A stretch of DNA of 64,000 nucleotides from Streptomyces regalis (GCF_001509475.1 NZ_LLZG01000377.1:1-64000); one strand, 5' to 3'; shown: positions 45,303 through 55,235, counted from the first letter of the stretch. Notes: generated by a model not told the origin, from the sequence alone. Numbers and translations: made by a program.

Positions 45303-46057
45303 TCAGTCGAGGACGAAGGGCCGGTCCCAGGGTGCCGAGTTGCGGGCATTGATCACGTGCTCGGCGACCGGGCCTACCGGCACACGCAGGGGGACCTCCG
45401 GGCGCTCGACGAGATCGGCAAGGACTGCAGCAACCTGCTCGGGGCTGCTCATTATCTCGGCCGGGATCCCGGGGCCGTCGAGGAGCGCCGCGTAGGGGTC
45501 GTCCGGGAGACGGTAGGACAACACGTCGTCCAGCGCGCCCGAGCTGATCGGGCCCGGCTCGGCCAGGGTGACGTCGATGCCGAAGCCCGCGAGCTCGAGC
45601 GCCAGCGTCTCACCGAACGCCTCGAGCGCCCACTTGGTGGCCGCGAGGCAGCTTGGCTGGGGTGGACGGTGCGTCCACCGACGCTGGAGACGAAGATGAG
45701 GCGGCCCTTGTTGCGCTGACGCATCTGCGGCAGTACGGCCTGCGTCACGCGGATCGCGCCGACGGTGTTGTGGGAGTAGAGGCGCTCGATCTCGTCCAGC
45801 GGGCTCGCCTCGACCGCGGCGGCGAAGATGGCACCGGCGTTGGAGATCAGGGTGTCGATTTCCCCGGCGTCCTTGATGGCTGCATCGACGCTGGCCTGGT
45901 CGGTCACATCGAGACGCAGGCGCTCGGCGACCTCGAGACCGTCGAGCGAGCGGGGGTCGCGCGCCGTCGCGATGACGCGGTGGCCGCGCTTGGCGAGCTC
46001 GGCGGCGGTTGCACGGCCGACGCCCTTGGAGGCGCCAGTGATGAGGATTGACGACAT
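45303..46057 (-). pseudogene. Short-chain dehydrogenase with a frameshift at the active site
   Basis: From ATG 46057 (AAGGAG upstream) the frame reads SSILITGASKGVGRATAAEL and later LIFVSSVGGRTVHPSQ. At about 45660 the homology moves to another frame: LAATKWALEAFGETLALELA to the stop at 45303. The join removes the catalytic Tyr of the Tyr-x3-Lys motif (the residues before the Lys read SCLAAT). Both halves are otherwise good SDR sequence of total length about 250 residues. It is probably inactive unless the shift is a sequencing error. Confidence 0.7.
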
Positions 46058-46288
46058 GGCAGGTAATACTCCTTGTTCGCGGGAATGGGGCCACGGGTGT
46101 GGCCTCCCGAGGAATGATTCGGGCCTGGGTGGTTGGAGGGGCGTCAGCTGTTCAGAAAGCCCAATCGCCCACCACATGAGCCTCGACGTAGTAGGTACGG
46201 GCCTTCTTGGAACGCGTGACCGCCGCTGCCAGGCGCCTCGCGAGGGAGGACCGTCAGTGCCGTAACCGCGCCCGCCCAGGGTCGGCCC

Positions 46289-46666
46289 GTGCGGCGGGGA
46301 GCTGCCGATAGCGCGCTTCTCCTCGCCGCCACGTTCGAGGACCTGTGTGAACAGCGGTGTACGGCGCTGGCTCCAAGCCCAGCTCGGCCCGACACCGATC
46401 CCAACGACCTCATCAGCCGCTACGAACGCCTTCGCTCAGCCAAGGCCGTCGCCTTGGAGGTGCTTCACGAACGCCTCGCCGTACTCGTCGCTGAGCCGCT
46501 GAAGGTGACGGTCAACGGTGTCGCCACCATCGACAACTCCGCCAACGTCACCGCCCTGGAGCGCCGCGCCGCGCAGATCAACGACGAGACCGCCCCCGAC
46601 GAGCAGTCGACCGCGGTCCACGACGTCCTGACCACGGTGCAGCTGTGCGCGCGGCGAAGGCGGTGA
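46289..46666 (+). CDS. Hypothetical protein, uncertain
   Basis: 125 residues with no recognised family. The frame has a helical character (SRYERLRSAKAVALEVLHER) and ends in a basic run RRRR. No clear ribosome-binding site precedes its start. It might be the remains of a longer gene. The stretch 46058-46288 upstream shows nothing recognisable. Confidence 0.3.
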   Translation: MRRGAADSALLLAATFEDLCEQRCTALAPSPARPDTDPNDLISRYERLRSAKAVALEVLHERLAVLVAEPLKVTVNGVATIDNSANVTALERRAAQINDETAPDEQSTAVHDVLTTVQLCARRRR

Positions 46667-47133
46667 GGCCAAGGTGTGACGCCCCGCGAGCTGACGGCAC
46701 TGCTCGCGTGCCCCGTACCTCCACCGCAAGCGGAAACATCCGCTCGACCTGTCACCCGCCCAACGATCAGCACCCGATCCGGTCACGCATTCGATGTAGA
46801 AACGCCCGTTTCAGCCTCATGTCCCTCGCCGCGGTGGTGCCATGCCTAGGTCATGAGAGGACCGGGCACTGTGTGAAAGGGGGGTGGTAGTCGCTGCGTT
46901 GGCTCGGCATGCACGGCCCTGCACACCGCGTCTCGCGTGGCGGACCGGTGAACTCTCCACAAGCAGTGCGCAGTCGTCACGCGTGGCGCAGTGGGCCGAT
47001 CGGGTGTCGGGACGCCACTGGGGAATCTTTACGTATTGATTGCCGTTTTCGGCTCTTCCGCAACTCCCCTTTGCTCAAAGCTGGTCCACATCAAGTGTCA
47101 TGTGCACCACGCGCTTCTTAGGGGAGGCACTTC
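46667..47133. other. Non-coding stretch upstream of the BNR-repeat protein
   Basis: About 470 bp without a convincing gene. The last part is relatively A/T-rich (around 47025-47060) and should hold the promoter of the secreted protein at 47134. No clear repeat or RNA gene is seen. Confidence 0.4.
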
Positions 47134-49794
47134 ATGGCAGTCAGCGGTCGGCGAGCGAGACGCATTTGGGCGGTGCTCGCCACCTCCGCCGCACTGGGTC
47201 TGACAGTCACTCAGGCCCAGGCGGCACCCGGCGGCGACGACGCCCCATTCGGCGTCCGCATCCTGCACGAACAGGCCCTCCTGCATGAACGGCAGGGGGG
47301 CCTTTCGCTTTCGGAGGAAGAGGGACCAGGGGAAGAGGAGCCGGGGGACGGCGGCGAGGAGAACGAGCACATCGCCGCGCGGGCCGAGGAGTACGCACAG
47401 GCCCGCACCGCGCCGGGCGGCATCGTGGCGCCGGGCGCGTTCGGGGCGGCGTTCGGCGAGATGCTGAACCTGCCTGACACCAAGGGAAGTTGGCGTAACG
47501 ACACCCGGTTGCCGTACGACGCCGACGACCCCCGCTACCGGGACATCAACTCCAACTCCAGTGGCGGCGCCGGCAAGGTGACCGGCCGGGTGACCGGCAT
47601 GGCGGCCGACGACCGCGGCTACGTGTACGCGGGCTCGGCCAACGGCGGCGTCTTCCGGTCGCGCACCGGCGGCGGCCACTGGACGAACATCTCCGACGAG
47701 CTGCCCGCCCTGTCCACCGGCGACCTCCAGCTCGACCCGCGCGGGCGCCTCTGGTACGCCACCGGCGAGGCCAACACCAGCGCGACCGCCTTCCTCGGCA
47801 CCGGCGTCTACGTCCTGAAGGACCCGCGGTACGGCAAGTTCAGCCGACGCGACCGGGTCGGCGGCGACGAGCTGGAGTCGACGTCCATCAACGCGCTGAG
47901 GTTCGCCGGCGACAAGGTGTGGGCGGCGACCACGCGGGGCGTTTGGAGCCACAGCACCAAGACGTTCAAGGGCCCCTGGAAGCTGGAGTTCGCGCCCAAC
48001 CCGGACTATCTGCCGGGCGGTCCGAAGGACGACGACGAGAGCGCCGCGTACAAGAACATCGCGAGCGACATCGCCATCGACGCCAAGGACCCGAACAAGG
48101 TCGTCCTCGCGGTCGGCTGGCGCAGCGGCGACACCTACAACGGCTTCTACGCCAAGGGGCGCAGCGGAAGCTGGGAGCGGCTGACCGATCTCGGGGAGCT
48201 GCCGGCCAACGCCGAGTACGTCGGCAACGTCAGCTTCGCGCGCAGTGCGGACGGGTCGCGGTACTACGCCATCGACCAGTCGCCGCAGCAGATGGCCGGC
48301 AACCCGGACAGCGGCCTCGCGGGCATCTACGCCTCCAAGTCCGGCTCGCCGACCGGACCGTGGACGAAGATCGCCGACTACAAGCAGCTGCGCGACTCCG
48401 GATCGGCGCTCACCGGCGAGGGCTACCAGCCCGGCATCCAGGCCTGGTACAACCAGTTCCTCACCGTCGACCCGAAGAACCCCGACCATGTGTACGCCGG
48501 CCTGGAGGAGGTCTTCGAGACCAAGGACGGCGGCAAGACCTGGACCGTCCCGGGCCCGTACTGGAACTTCGGCTTCGAGTGCTGGTCCATCGACCCGGCC
48601 AAGCAGTCCGGCGACTGCCCGCAGACCACGCACCCCGACCAGCACGCGGTGGCGATCGGCAGCTACTACGGCAAGCCGTACGTCCTCGTCGGCAACGACG
48701 GCGGCGTCTACCGGCGTCCGGTGAACGGAAGCGCCGGCTCTGACGGCCACGCCACCGACTGGACCTCCTTGAACGACGGCACGATGGACGCCCTGCAGTA
48801 CTACTCGGTGGGCGTCGGCACCGACCCGGCCTCGCGTGGCATCGCGGTCACCGGCGGCCTCCAGGACAACGGCCAGTCGATGCTGCGACCCGGCGACCGG
48901 GTGATGGGCTCCAACTTCGGCGGAGACGGCGGCGACACCATCACCGACCCGGACAATGGGTGCAACATCGCCGAGGAGTACGTGTACCTCTCGGTGTCCG
49001 TCACGCAGAACTGCGCGGTGAACGACGGAAGTTGGATCGACGACCCGGCGGGGGCCACGTCGTACTCGGTGGCTCCGCCCGACAACAAGACGGCCGAGGC
49101 GCGCTTCATCGCGCCGCTGAGCGCCGATATCAAGAACAAGAACACCTGGGTCGCGGGCGGCCGGCACGTGTGGGTCAACACCAAGGGCTACGGCATCCGT
49201 AGCGGCAGCGAGTGGTTCGAGGCCTTCGACCTGGGCCAGGGCCGCACGGCCACGGCGGTCGCCTCCTCCGGCGGCAAGGTGTACGCGGCCTGGTGCGGCC
49301 CCTGCAACAACCAGGGCTTCGCCCGGGGCGTCGCGGTCGGCAACGCCGACGGCACCGGCTGGCACGAGCTGAACCTGCCGGTCGACAGCAAGGTCCCCAA
49401 CCGTTACCTGTCCGGGCTGGCCGTCGACCCGGCGGACTCCGACCACGTCCTGCTCGCCGTCAACGGCTTCTCCCGGAAGTGGACGGAGGGCCCCGGCGCG
49501 GGCGTCGGCCACCTCTTCGAGACCAAGGACGGCGGCGCAACCTGGACGGACGTCTCCGGCAACCTGCCGGACGTGCCCGCCAACTCGGTGGTCCTGCTGA
49601 AGAACGGCACGATCGCCCTGGGCACGGACCTCGGGGTGCTGGTCCGCACGCCGAAGTCCTCCGGATGGAAGGTGGCCGGCGCCAACCTGCCGACCACGGC
49701 CGTGCTCCAGCTCAAGACGGGCCCGGACGGGCGGCTGTACGCGGCCACGCACGGGCGCGGGATCTGGTCCATCGACGTACGACGGCTGCGGTGA
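47134..49794 (+). CDS. Secreted BNR/sortilin-repeat protein (glycosyl-hydrolase-like beta-propeller)
   Basis: 886 residues, GGGGAGG 7 nt before ATG. The Sec signal peptide ends near TQAQAAPGG (about 30). An acidic linker follows (about 57-80). The rest is a beta-propeller built of BNR/sortilin-like repeats, with Asp-box-like motifs such as SANGGVFRSRTGGGHWTNIS, FETKDGGKTWTV and FETKDGGATWTDVS. Such proteins are often annotated as xyloglucanase- or sialidase-like, but catalytic residues cannot be identified here. It is monocistronic and ends at a hairpin terminator. Confidence 0.8.
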   Translation: MAVSGRRARRIWAVLATSAALGLTVTQAQAAPGGDDAPFGVRILHEQALLHERQGGLSLSEEEGPGEEEPGDGGEENEHIAARAEEYAQARTAPGGIVAPGAFGAAFGEMLNLPDTKGSWRNDTRLPYDADDPRYRDINSNSSGGAGKVTGRVTGMAADDRGYVYAGSANGGVFRSRTGGGHWTNISDELPALSTGDLQLDPRGRLWYATGEANTSATAFLGTGVYVLKDPRYGKFSRRDRVGGDELESTSINALRFAGDKVWAATTRGVWSHSTKTFKGPWKLEFAPNPDYLPGGPKDDDESAAYKNIASDIAIDAKDPNKVVLAVGWRSGDTYNGFYAKGRSGSWERLTDLGELPANAEYVGNVSFARSADGSRYYAIDQSPQQMAGNPDSGLAGIYASKSGSPTGPWTKIADYKQLRDSGSALTGEGYQPGIQAWYNQFLTVDPKNPDHVYAGLEEVFETKDGGKTWTVPGPYWNFGFECWSIDPAKQSGDCPQTTHPDQHAVAIGSYYGKPYVLVGNDGGVYRRPVNGSAGSDGHATDWTSLNDGTMDALQYYSVGVGTDPASRGIAVTGGLQDNGQSMLRPGDRVMGSNFGGDGGDTITDPDNGCNIAEEYVYLSVSVTQNCAVNDGSWIDDPAGATSYSVAPPDNKTAEARFIAPLSADIKNKNTWVAGGRHVWVNTKGYGIRSGSEWFEAFDLGQGRTATAVASSGGKVYAAWCGPCNNQGFARGVAVGNADGTGWHELNLPVDSKVPNRYLSGLAVDPADSDHVLLAVNGFSRKWTEGPGAGVGHLFETKDGGATWTDVSGNLPDVPANSVVLLKNGTIALGTDLGVLVRTPKSSGWKVAGANLPTTAVLQLKTGPDGRLYAATHGRGIWSIDVRRLR

Positions 49795-49840
49795 CCTGAG
49801 CCGGAACCGCGTAGTTACCCCCCCAAAAAAAAGCAGCAGG

Positions 49841-49871
49841 GGCCGCCGCACCTCTGAACGGTGCGGCGGCC
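49841..49871. terminator. Terminator between convergent genes
   Basis: GGCCGCCGCACC pairs with GGTGCGGCGGCC over loop TCTGAAC. It is preceded by a C8A8 run (about 49817-49832), which acts as the U-tract for minus-strand transcripts. Confidence 0.75.
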
Positions 49872-49881
49872 TCCGGCCCGG

Positions 49882-50609
49882 TCAGTAACGGACGTTGCGC
49901 AGATCCAGCTTCCATGCCTCGTCGGGGTGTTGATCCCAGTAGGCACGGAGTGCCAATTCACGGTCCGCGAAGTGGCCCTGGTGGCACAGACCGCCATGAG
50001 AGAGAGGGTGACGCTCATCGCGAGCGGGGACTCGGTGGTCACCCGGTGCGGGGTCAGGGCATGGCTCCACAGCAGGTCCCCCGGCCCCATCCGTACGGAT
50101 TGACGGTTGGCCGGGTCGTGTTCGGGCAGCTCCTCTGCGGTGGTCTCGCCTACGACAGCGGCTTCGGCCGTGAGGTATCGGTCGGGGTCCTTGTAGCTGT
50201 GGAAGGTCTTGGTGCCTTCGATCTGACACACGAGTCCGTGTGAGTTGTCGTTGGTGAACCCCCAGCTCGATAGCTGGGTTCGCCAGGGGATCATGACCTG
50301 CTCTTGGAATCCGGCGAGGATCCCGTCGTAGAAGCGGGTGAGGTTGAAGTGGACCAGGCGGAAGGTCCAGGTGGTCACTTCTTCGATCGGCGCTGTGCGG
50401 AAGGCCGACGTGCGGTCCATACGCACGGACCAGTCCTCGTCTCCGAGGATGGTGAAACGCACTTCTTCGTCCTGTCGGATCGCGTCGAGGACGTCGAGGG
50501 CAGGCGGGAAGGTGAAGCCGGTGGCGGTGAGGACGTTGTTGACGCGCAGGTTGGGAGGAGTTCGCCACCGTTCGATGAACTCTTCTGGTGCAGTGACTGA
50601 GTTCGTCAT
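49882..50609 (-). pseudogene. Cupin/JmjC-like oxygenase-fold protein with a microsatellite frameshift
   Basis: From ATG 50609 the frame reads EEFIERWRTPPNLRVNNVLT, then SHGLVCQIEGTKTFHSYKDP (metal-site strand) and MGPGDLLWSHALTPHRVTTE (second metal His), as in JmjC-like cupin proteins. At the run GAGAGAGAG (49998-50006) the homology passes to a second frame that finishes HGGLCHQGHFADRELALRAY WDQHPDEAWKLDLRNVRY and stops at 49882. Loss or gain within the dinucleotide run is enough to restore one frame of about 242 residues. The role could be a peptide-tailoring oxygenase, but this is only a fold-based guess. Confidence 0.65.
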
Positions 50610-50834
50610 CGTCTACTCACGGGGTGTCGTCGGCGCGGCAGATGGCCGCACGCTCTGGGGTAGTCCGGTCGTGGGGTTCAGCGTGGAGAAAGCGGCTGAT
50701 CTCCGCGCGAGGTGCGCGGACGTTCGCCCCTGACTTGCTGTAGGGGCAGCGGCGGATCTCGCCGCTTGCGGACACGTACAGGGCCGCGGATGCGCAGGAG
50801 GGCCGCTGCTCGGGGTACAACTGCGAGGCTGCGT

Positions 50835-51224
50835 ATGCAACGCCGGGATCCGATTGACCTCGTCGCCAGCGCGGTCTATGCCGCCGACCGGCTGGCGCGG
50901 CTGGTCAAGATTCGCCTCTGGGACGGTACGACAGTGGCGCTCCTGCCCGTGGGGCGGAACACGGTGGCAGCGTTTGGGCCCGAGCTGAAGGCGCGTGTGC
51001 CGGACCGGACCGTGGCGGAACATCGCATCGAGCTCGGAGGCGGACAAGGCGTCCGAGTGGTACAGCGCCGCGGGAGACCCGGCAGCGTCGGCTACGACTG
51101 GGACTTCGTTCCCGATGACGGTGTGGATGTCGACAGGCAACCGCTCCGCACGGTCTTCGACCAGAAGATGCGGGAGCTGATGCGCGAGGCCGGAGATCCC
51201 AACGCGGACGCATCCCGGCCGTAG
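50835..51224 (+). CDS. Hypothetical protein
   Basis: 129 residues from ATG 50835, with strong third-position GC as in real local genes. The sequence (IDLVASAVYAADRLARLVKI, VALLPVGRNTVAAFGPEL) belongs to no family I recognise. No signal peptide or membrane segment. It precedes the pentapeptide-repeat gene by 128 bp. Confidence 0.45.
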   Translation: MQRRDPIDLVASAVYAADRLARLVKIRLWDGTTVALLPVGRNTVAAFGPELKARVPDRTVAEHRIELGGGQGVRVVQRRGRPGSVGYDWDFVPDDGVDVDRQPLRTVFDQKMRELMREAGDPNADASRP

Positions 51225-51352
51225 CGGCTCGTTGCGGTCCAAGCTCAAGGTGAGAGGACGTCGTACTTACACGGCGTGGTGGTACCTCAACTTCTGCTCT
51301 GAGCTTCGCCGTTCGGCGGTTGAGCGGCCGCAGGTGAGACCATGCTGCCTCC

Positions 51353-52549
51353 ATGAAGCCGAAGACGAAGCGGATCGTGGTCGCCGTGGTACTGGCTGCG
51401 GTGGTCATCGGATACGCGCTGCTGCTCTGGAAAGGGCCGTGGTGGGTCGATGGCGCGCATCTGCGGACGAAGAACCTCCAACCTGCTGACGGCGTCGTGA
51501 TCACCGGCTTCCGCACCATGCTCGTCGCCCTGGGTGCCGGAGCTGTCGCAGCCCTCGGCCTGTACTACACGCATAAGAGTCACCAGCACACCGAGAAACT
51601 CTTCGAGCACACACGTGAGAAGGACCGCGAACAGGCCGAGCTGACTCGGGAGGCTCAGGTCACCGAGCGCTATGTCGAGGCGATCAAACTTCTGTCCTCT
51701 GACAACCTCCCCCAACGACTCGGCGGGATTTACTCGCTGGAGCGCATCATGCGGGACTCCGAGAAGGACCACGCAACCGTCGTCGCCGTGCTGGCGGCTT
51801 TCGTCCGGGAAAAGGCGCCTGCGCAAGAGCAAGATAGCGAAGACGCCGAAAGGAGCGTCGAGTTCAGCCCACCTCAGGAAATCCAGGCGGCACTCACCGT
51901 GTTGGGTCGAAGGCCGGTGCGTGAGGAGCGGTTCCGTATCGACTTGGCGCGCACAGACCTCTGCGGCACCGACCTGTCGGGCGCTCGTCTAGCAAACGCG
52001 GATCTGCGCAGGGCGAATCTGGAGCTAGCGAACTTGGCCGACGCGAACTTGGCTGAAGCGAGCCTCTACGAGGCACGTCTCCAACGAGCTGACCTCCGTG
52101 CAGCTAATCTGGAAGGGGCCAACCTTCACGAGGCTCATTTGGAGCGCGCGATCCTGGTTGGAGCTCATCTTCGACGCGCGATTCTGATGGGAGCTCACTT
52201 GGAACGAGCGCGCCTTCCCGAGGCCCATTTGGAAGGCGCGTCCCTCCGTGGAGCACATCTTGAGCGCGCGGAGCTGTCTGGAGCTCACCTGGAAGGGGCA
52301 GACCTGATGGGAGCCCACCTGGAAGGGGCAGACATGTCCGAGGCCCACCTGCAGGGAGCCCGCCTGTTCGGAGCGCACCTGGATGAAGCCAGTCTGGGAG
52401 GCACTGACCTGGCCCTCGCTGAGGGATGCAAGGTCGACATGCTCGTCACCGCCCAGTTGTGGTCATCCACCCGACTTCCATCAGATATTGCAGGTCACGA
52501 GGAGATCCAGGCCCGCATCAAGGAATTTGAATCCTTGCCGGAAGCCTGA
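51353..52549 (+). CDS. Membrane-anchored pentapeptide-repeat protein
   Basis: 398 residues. Two hydrophobic helices (about 8-26 and 54-72) are followed by a charged, probably coiled region (HKSHQHTEKLFEHTREKDRE) and a helical segment with LPQRLGGIYSLERIMRDSEK. Residues about 195-360 are pentapeptide repeats A(D/N)LxxAxL that form a right-handed quadrilateral helix. Many units use AHLxGA with His at a constant position. The layout matches Streptomyces pentapeptide proteins of unknown role. Confidence 0.85.
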   Translation: MKPKTKRIVVAVVLAAVVIGYALLLWKGPWWVDGAHLRTKNLQPADGVVITGFRTMLVALGAGAVAALGLYYTHKSHQHTEKLFEHTREKDREQAELTREAQVTERYVEAIKLLSSDNLPQRLGGIYSLERIMRDSEKDHATVVAVLAAFVREKAPAQEQDSEDAERSVEFSPPQEIQAALTVLGRRPVREERFRIDLARTDLCGTDLSGARLANADLRRANLELANLADANLAEASLYEARLQRADLRAANLEGANLHEAHLERAILVGAHLRRAILMGAHLERARLPEAHLEGASLRGAHLERAELSGAHLEGADLMGAHLEGADMSEAHLQGARLFGAHLDEASLGGTDLALAEGCKVDMLVTAQLWSSTRLPSDIAGHEEIQARIKEFESLPEA

Positions 52550-52552
52550 TGC

Positions 52553-52568
52553 TTGTCACCAGTGACAA
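52553..52568. promoter_or_regulatory. Palindrome before the small HTH gene
   Basis: TTGTCAC-CA-GTGACAA is a perfect 7-bp inverted repeat ending 8 bp before the HTH protein's ATG at 52577. It could be the protein's own operator. Confidence 0.4.
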
Positions 52569-52576
52569 TCGGAAGC

Positions 52577-52885
52577 ATGACCACCGAACGCGGCCGTGAC
52601 GGACGGCCCCTCGTCACCACCGCCCTGGCCGCCTACAGCCTCGGCGTGAAGCCCAGCTCATTCCGCACCTGGGCCGCACGTCACAGCATCACGGCGGCTG
52701 ACTACCAGCCCAACCCCCGATGCGGCCAGCCGATCGCCCTATGGGACCTCGCGGACATCGCCCAGGCCCTTGCCCCCGGAGCCCGGCCAGTGCGCCGGGC
52801 TTTCGCATGCCCGCCCTCTGACCGCCCTGGCGAACGGCCGACACGGTCAACGGCAACCAGGTGGCCAACACGGGCAAGACCGTGA
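52577..52885 (+). CDS. Small helix-turn-helix protein, phage/plasmid type
   Basis: 102 residues from ATG 52577. The N-terminal 60 residues (TTALAAYSLGVKPSSFRTWA, then GQPIALWDLADIAQALA) look like the short MerR/excisionase-like HTH proteins found in actinomycete prophages and integrative elements. The remaining 40 residues are low-complexity and may result from a frameshift. It stands directly upstream of a phage-structural-protein scrap. Confidence 0.45.
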   Translation: MTTERGRDGRPLVTTALAAYSLGVKPSSFRTWAARHSITAADYQPNPRCGQPIALWDLADIAQALAPGARPVRRAFACPPSDRPGERPTRSTATRWPTRARP

Positions 52886-52983
52886 TCAGGGTGCGCAACG
52901 CGCACGCCACCAACCCTCAGAACGTCACCTTCGTCACCCCGATCACCGTGTGGCTACGACGTCGTAATTCGGCCCCGGCATGA
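52840..52983 (+). pseudogene. Phage-structural-protein-like fragment
   Basis: A frame without a start reads DTVNGNQVANTGKTVIRVRN, then NPQNVTFVTPITVW, and stops at 52983. The pattern (G/N-x-x-x-NTGKTxIxVxN, then VTFVTP) resembles short tail- or capsid-associated proteins of actinophages. It overlaps the 3' end of the HTH frame. Confidence 0.4.
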
Positions 52984-53039
52984 CGACTCGAAGCGGCCCC
53001 GTTTCGTGAAGATCCATGACCGCTCGAAGCGGTCCCCGT

Positions 53040-53141
53040 GCCGGCATGGGCAGGTCTCTGCCGGAGTCTGAGAAAGCCGCTGATGCTCAAGGGCGGGGGC
53101 CGACTCCAGCCGCCCGGGTGAGGCCGCCCGAACGACGTCGC
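53040..53141. repeat. 102-bp inverted repeat, left copy
   Basis: This sequence recurs in reverse orientation at 55236-55337 with about three mismatches. The pair flanks the LRV/HEAT-repeat gene at 53240-55150. The only recognised content of the gap 52984-53239 is this repeat. Confidence 0.8.
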
Positions 53142-53239
53142 GGCCAACCCCGCAGGTGCGCTGGCGGCGCACGTACGACCGTGTACGGCGGGTGCTCGCG
53201 GAGTTGGGGCAGGGGTGGCCGGCTTAGGCGTGCCGGAGT

Positions 53240-55150
53240 TCAGCGCGGGGCTGTCGCAGCCGTGGTAAGGATGCGGTGCAGGACGGAGACCGGGATCGCC
53301 GGGTTGGTGACCGCGGCGCATGCCGTGTCGCGGTCGTGCAACAGCCCGGCCAGGACGCGGGCCGGCAGCCGCGGGTTGCGAAGCGCGGTGCCGCGGACGT
53401 GGGCCTCCGAGTCGTTCAGCAGCCGCACCGCGTCGGCCGGTGACAGCCGGGGGTCCTCAGCCGCGCGGCGGCGCACCTCGGCTTCGGGATCCCGGGCCAG
53501 GCGTGCGACGTCGGCCGTTGTCGACTCCGGATCGTCCAGGGCCAGGCGGCGCATTCGCCCGCTGGGGTCGGCGGTGTAGCGCAGCAGGCCCGCACGGGGG
53601 AAGTTGGGGTGGCTGCGGGGCCGGTCGGGGTGGCTGAAGCTGCCGTCCCACCAGCGCCAGACCTCCAGCAGCATCTCGGCCGGCGCGTCCTCGCACGATT
53701 CGGCGAGGAACAGGCGGACCACCCGGTCCCCGTCCCGCGCCAGGCGCGCCACGACATCCGGCGGGAGGTGCCGGGCTCGAGCCACACTGCGGCGGACCAC
53801 AGGGTGGGACGACGCGGCGAGGCGGCGCATCGCGTCGGCGTCGCCGTGCAGGTCCTCGACCCAGGGCAGGGTGCGCGACATGGACGTCGGGTCGAAGTCG
53901 TGGCGGACCGCGGCACGTTGCTCCTCCGTGAGGTCGGGGCGCAGCGCCACCGCGGAGCGGATGTCATCCTGCAGGTCCTCCGCCAGCACGGCGACGCCGT
54001 GCGCGCCCAGGCCCGGGTTGGCGGCCAGCGCCCGACGTACCTCCGCGTCCCCGTCCCGGACCAACTCCGCCTCCAGCTCGGGCGCGAGGCGGCACCGTTC
54101 GAGCGCCCGCCGCGGGTCGGGCAGGGCGGCGAAAACCTCGCGAGGCATGGGTACGCCGGTGTGGTGGGCGAGCAGCGCAGCCGTTCGCACGGCGTGGTCG
54201 GTGTCGGCCAGCAGCTGCTCCCGCAGCGGCGCAGCGAGCTCCTCCCACCGGGCACAGGCAGCCGCCCGAACTCGGGGATCGGCGTCGGCCGCGAGGCCAG
54301 GGAGGTGCTGTGCGGGGAGCCCCGGGAGTTCGGCGGCCCGCGCGCGGCACGGGCCGGCGAGGAGGTCGTCGTACAGGTCCTCGGGGAGTTCGGCGCCCCA
54401 GACGCAGGCGTGCTCCGCCCAGAGCACGCGTCGATCGGGCGACGGCTCGGCGCGGACCAGGCGTACCCACTGATCGGACGTGAGCTTGGGCCGAAAGGTG
54501 TCGGCGAGCCTTGACCGCACCCGCGGATCGGGGTGCGCCACGGCGGCGTCGAGGACGGCGGGCCGGTCGCATCCGTGCAGGAAGCCCTCCTCCACATCCA
54601 GCAGCCGGATCAGCAGTTCGTCCGTCGCAGCCGGATTGAACCCGATCCCCTCCGCCCAGTGCAGAGGCCACGCACGTCGGCCGGGCACCGCCGCCCACAC
54701 CTCGGCGCGTTCGACCTCCGTCTCGCGCCCGGCGGCCGCGGCGGCCTCCTCCAGCCGCTCCGGCAGTCGGTCGAGGGCCGTCACCCGAGGCCCGTCCGCG
54801 CCGGGCACCTCCGCCAGCAGCACCTGCCCGTCGAGGGAGAGCGCCACGAACCCGGGGTCGCCGGTCAACTCCGGCACGCCGCCCCCGGTGTGCCGGACCC
54901 GGGTCCACCAGGAGTCGTTGCCGCCGATCCGGTGCCTGAGGACGGCCAACAGGAACTCGCCGTCGTCATCGCGAAGACGGCGCCACCACGCGGCATCGAG
55001 CGCTTCCCGGGCCGCGCCGTCCGGCGCCGCGATCCCCCGCGCGATCCGCCAGCCGGCCTCCGGCGGGAACAGGCGGCCCGGGCGCACGTCCTCGACGACC
55101 GTCAGTCCGGCGCGTGCGAGTAGTTCATGGAGTTGCTCTGAGTGCTGCAC
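53240..55150 (-). CDS. LRV/HEAT-repeat protein
   Basis: 636 residues. Roughly residues 195-630 are short helical repeats with a recurrent pattern: HPDPRVRSRLA, ADPRVRAAACARW, DGDAEVRRALAANP, SHPVVRRSVARA, DPEAEVRRRAAEDP, NDSEAHVRGTALRNP, each with D/P-xVR. These are leucine-rich-repeat-variant/HEAT units that form a curved protein-binding scaffold. The N-terminal 190 residues are unique. Such proteins are common in Streptomyces and of unknown function. The gene is flanked by a 102-bp inverted repeat pair. Confidence 0.8.
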   Translation of the reverse strand: MQHSEQLHELLARAGLTVVEDVRPGRLFPPEAGWRIARGIAAPDGAAREALDAAWWRRLRDDDGEFLLAVLRHRIGGNDSWWTRVRHTGGGVPELTGDPGFVALSLDGQVLLAEVPGADGPRVTALDRLPERLEEAAAAAGRETEVERAEVWAAVPGRRAWPLHWAEGIGFNPAATDELLIRLLDVEEGFLHGCDRPAVLDAAVAHPDPRVRSRLADTFRPKLTSDQWVRLVRAEPSPDRRVLWAEHACVWGAELPEDLYDDLLAGPCRARAAELPGLPAQHLPGLAADADPRVRAAACARWEELAAPLREQLLADTDHAVRTAALLAHHTGVPMPREVFAALPDPRRALERCRLAPELEAELVRDGDAEVRRALAANPGLGAHGVAVLAEDLQDDIRSAVALRPDLTEEQRAAVRHDFDPTSMSRTLPWVEDLHGDADAMRRLAASSHPVVRRSVARARHLPPDVVARLARDGDRVVRLFLAESCEDAPAEMLLEVWRWWDGSFSHPDRPRSHPNFPRAGLLRYTADPSGRMRRLALDDPESTTADVARLARDPEAEVRRRAAEDPRLSPADAVRLLNDSEAHVRGTALRNPRLPARVLAGLLHDRDTACAAVTNPAIPVSVLHRILTTAATAPR

Positions 55151-55235
55151 GCGGTCATGATCCCCGCCGACTCACGGTGGGACAAGGCCCTCAGCCCAGG
55201 CCAACCAGCCCTCACCCGCGTACACGTCATTGACT

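Noticed and set aside
47098..49851. 917-residue minus-strand frame opposite the BNR-repeat gene
   Set aside because: Antisense shadow; the plus frame has signal peptide, ribosome site and repeat motifs.
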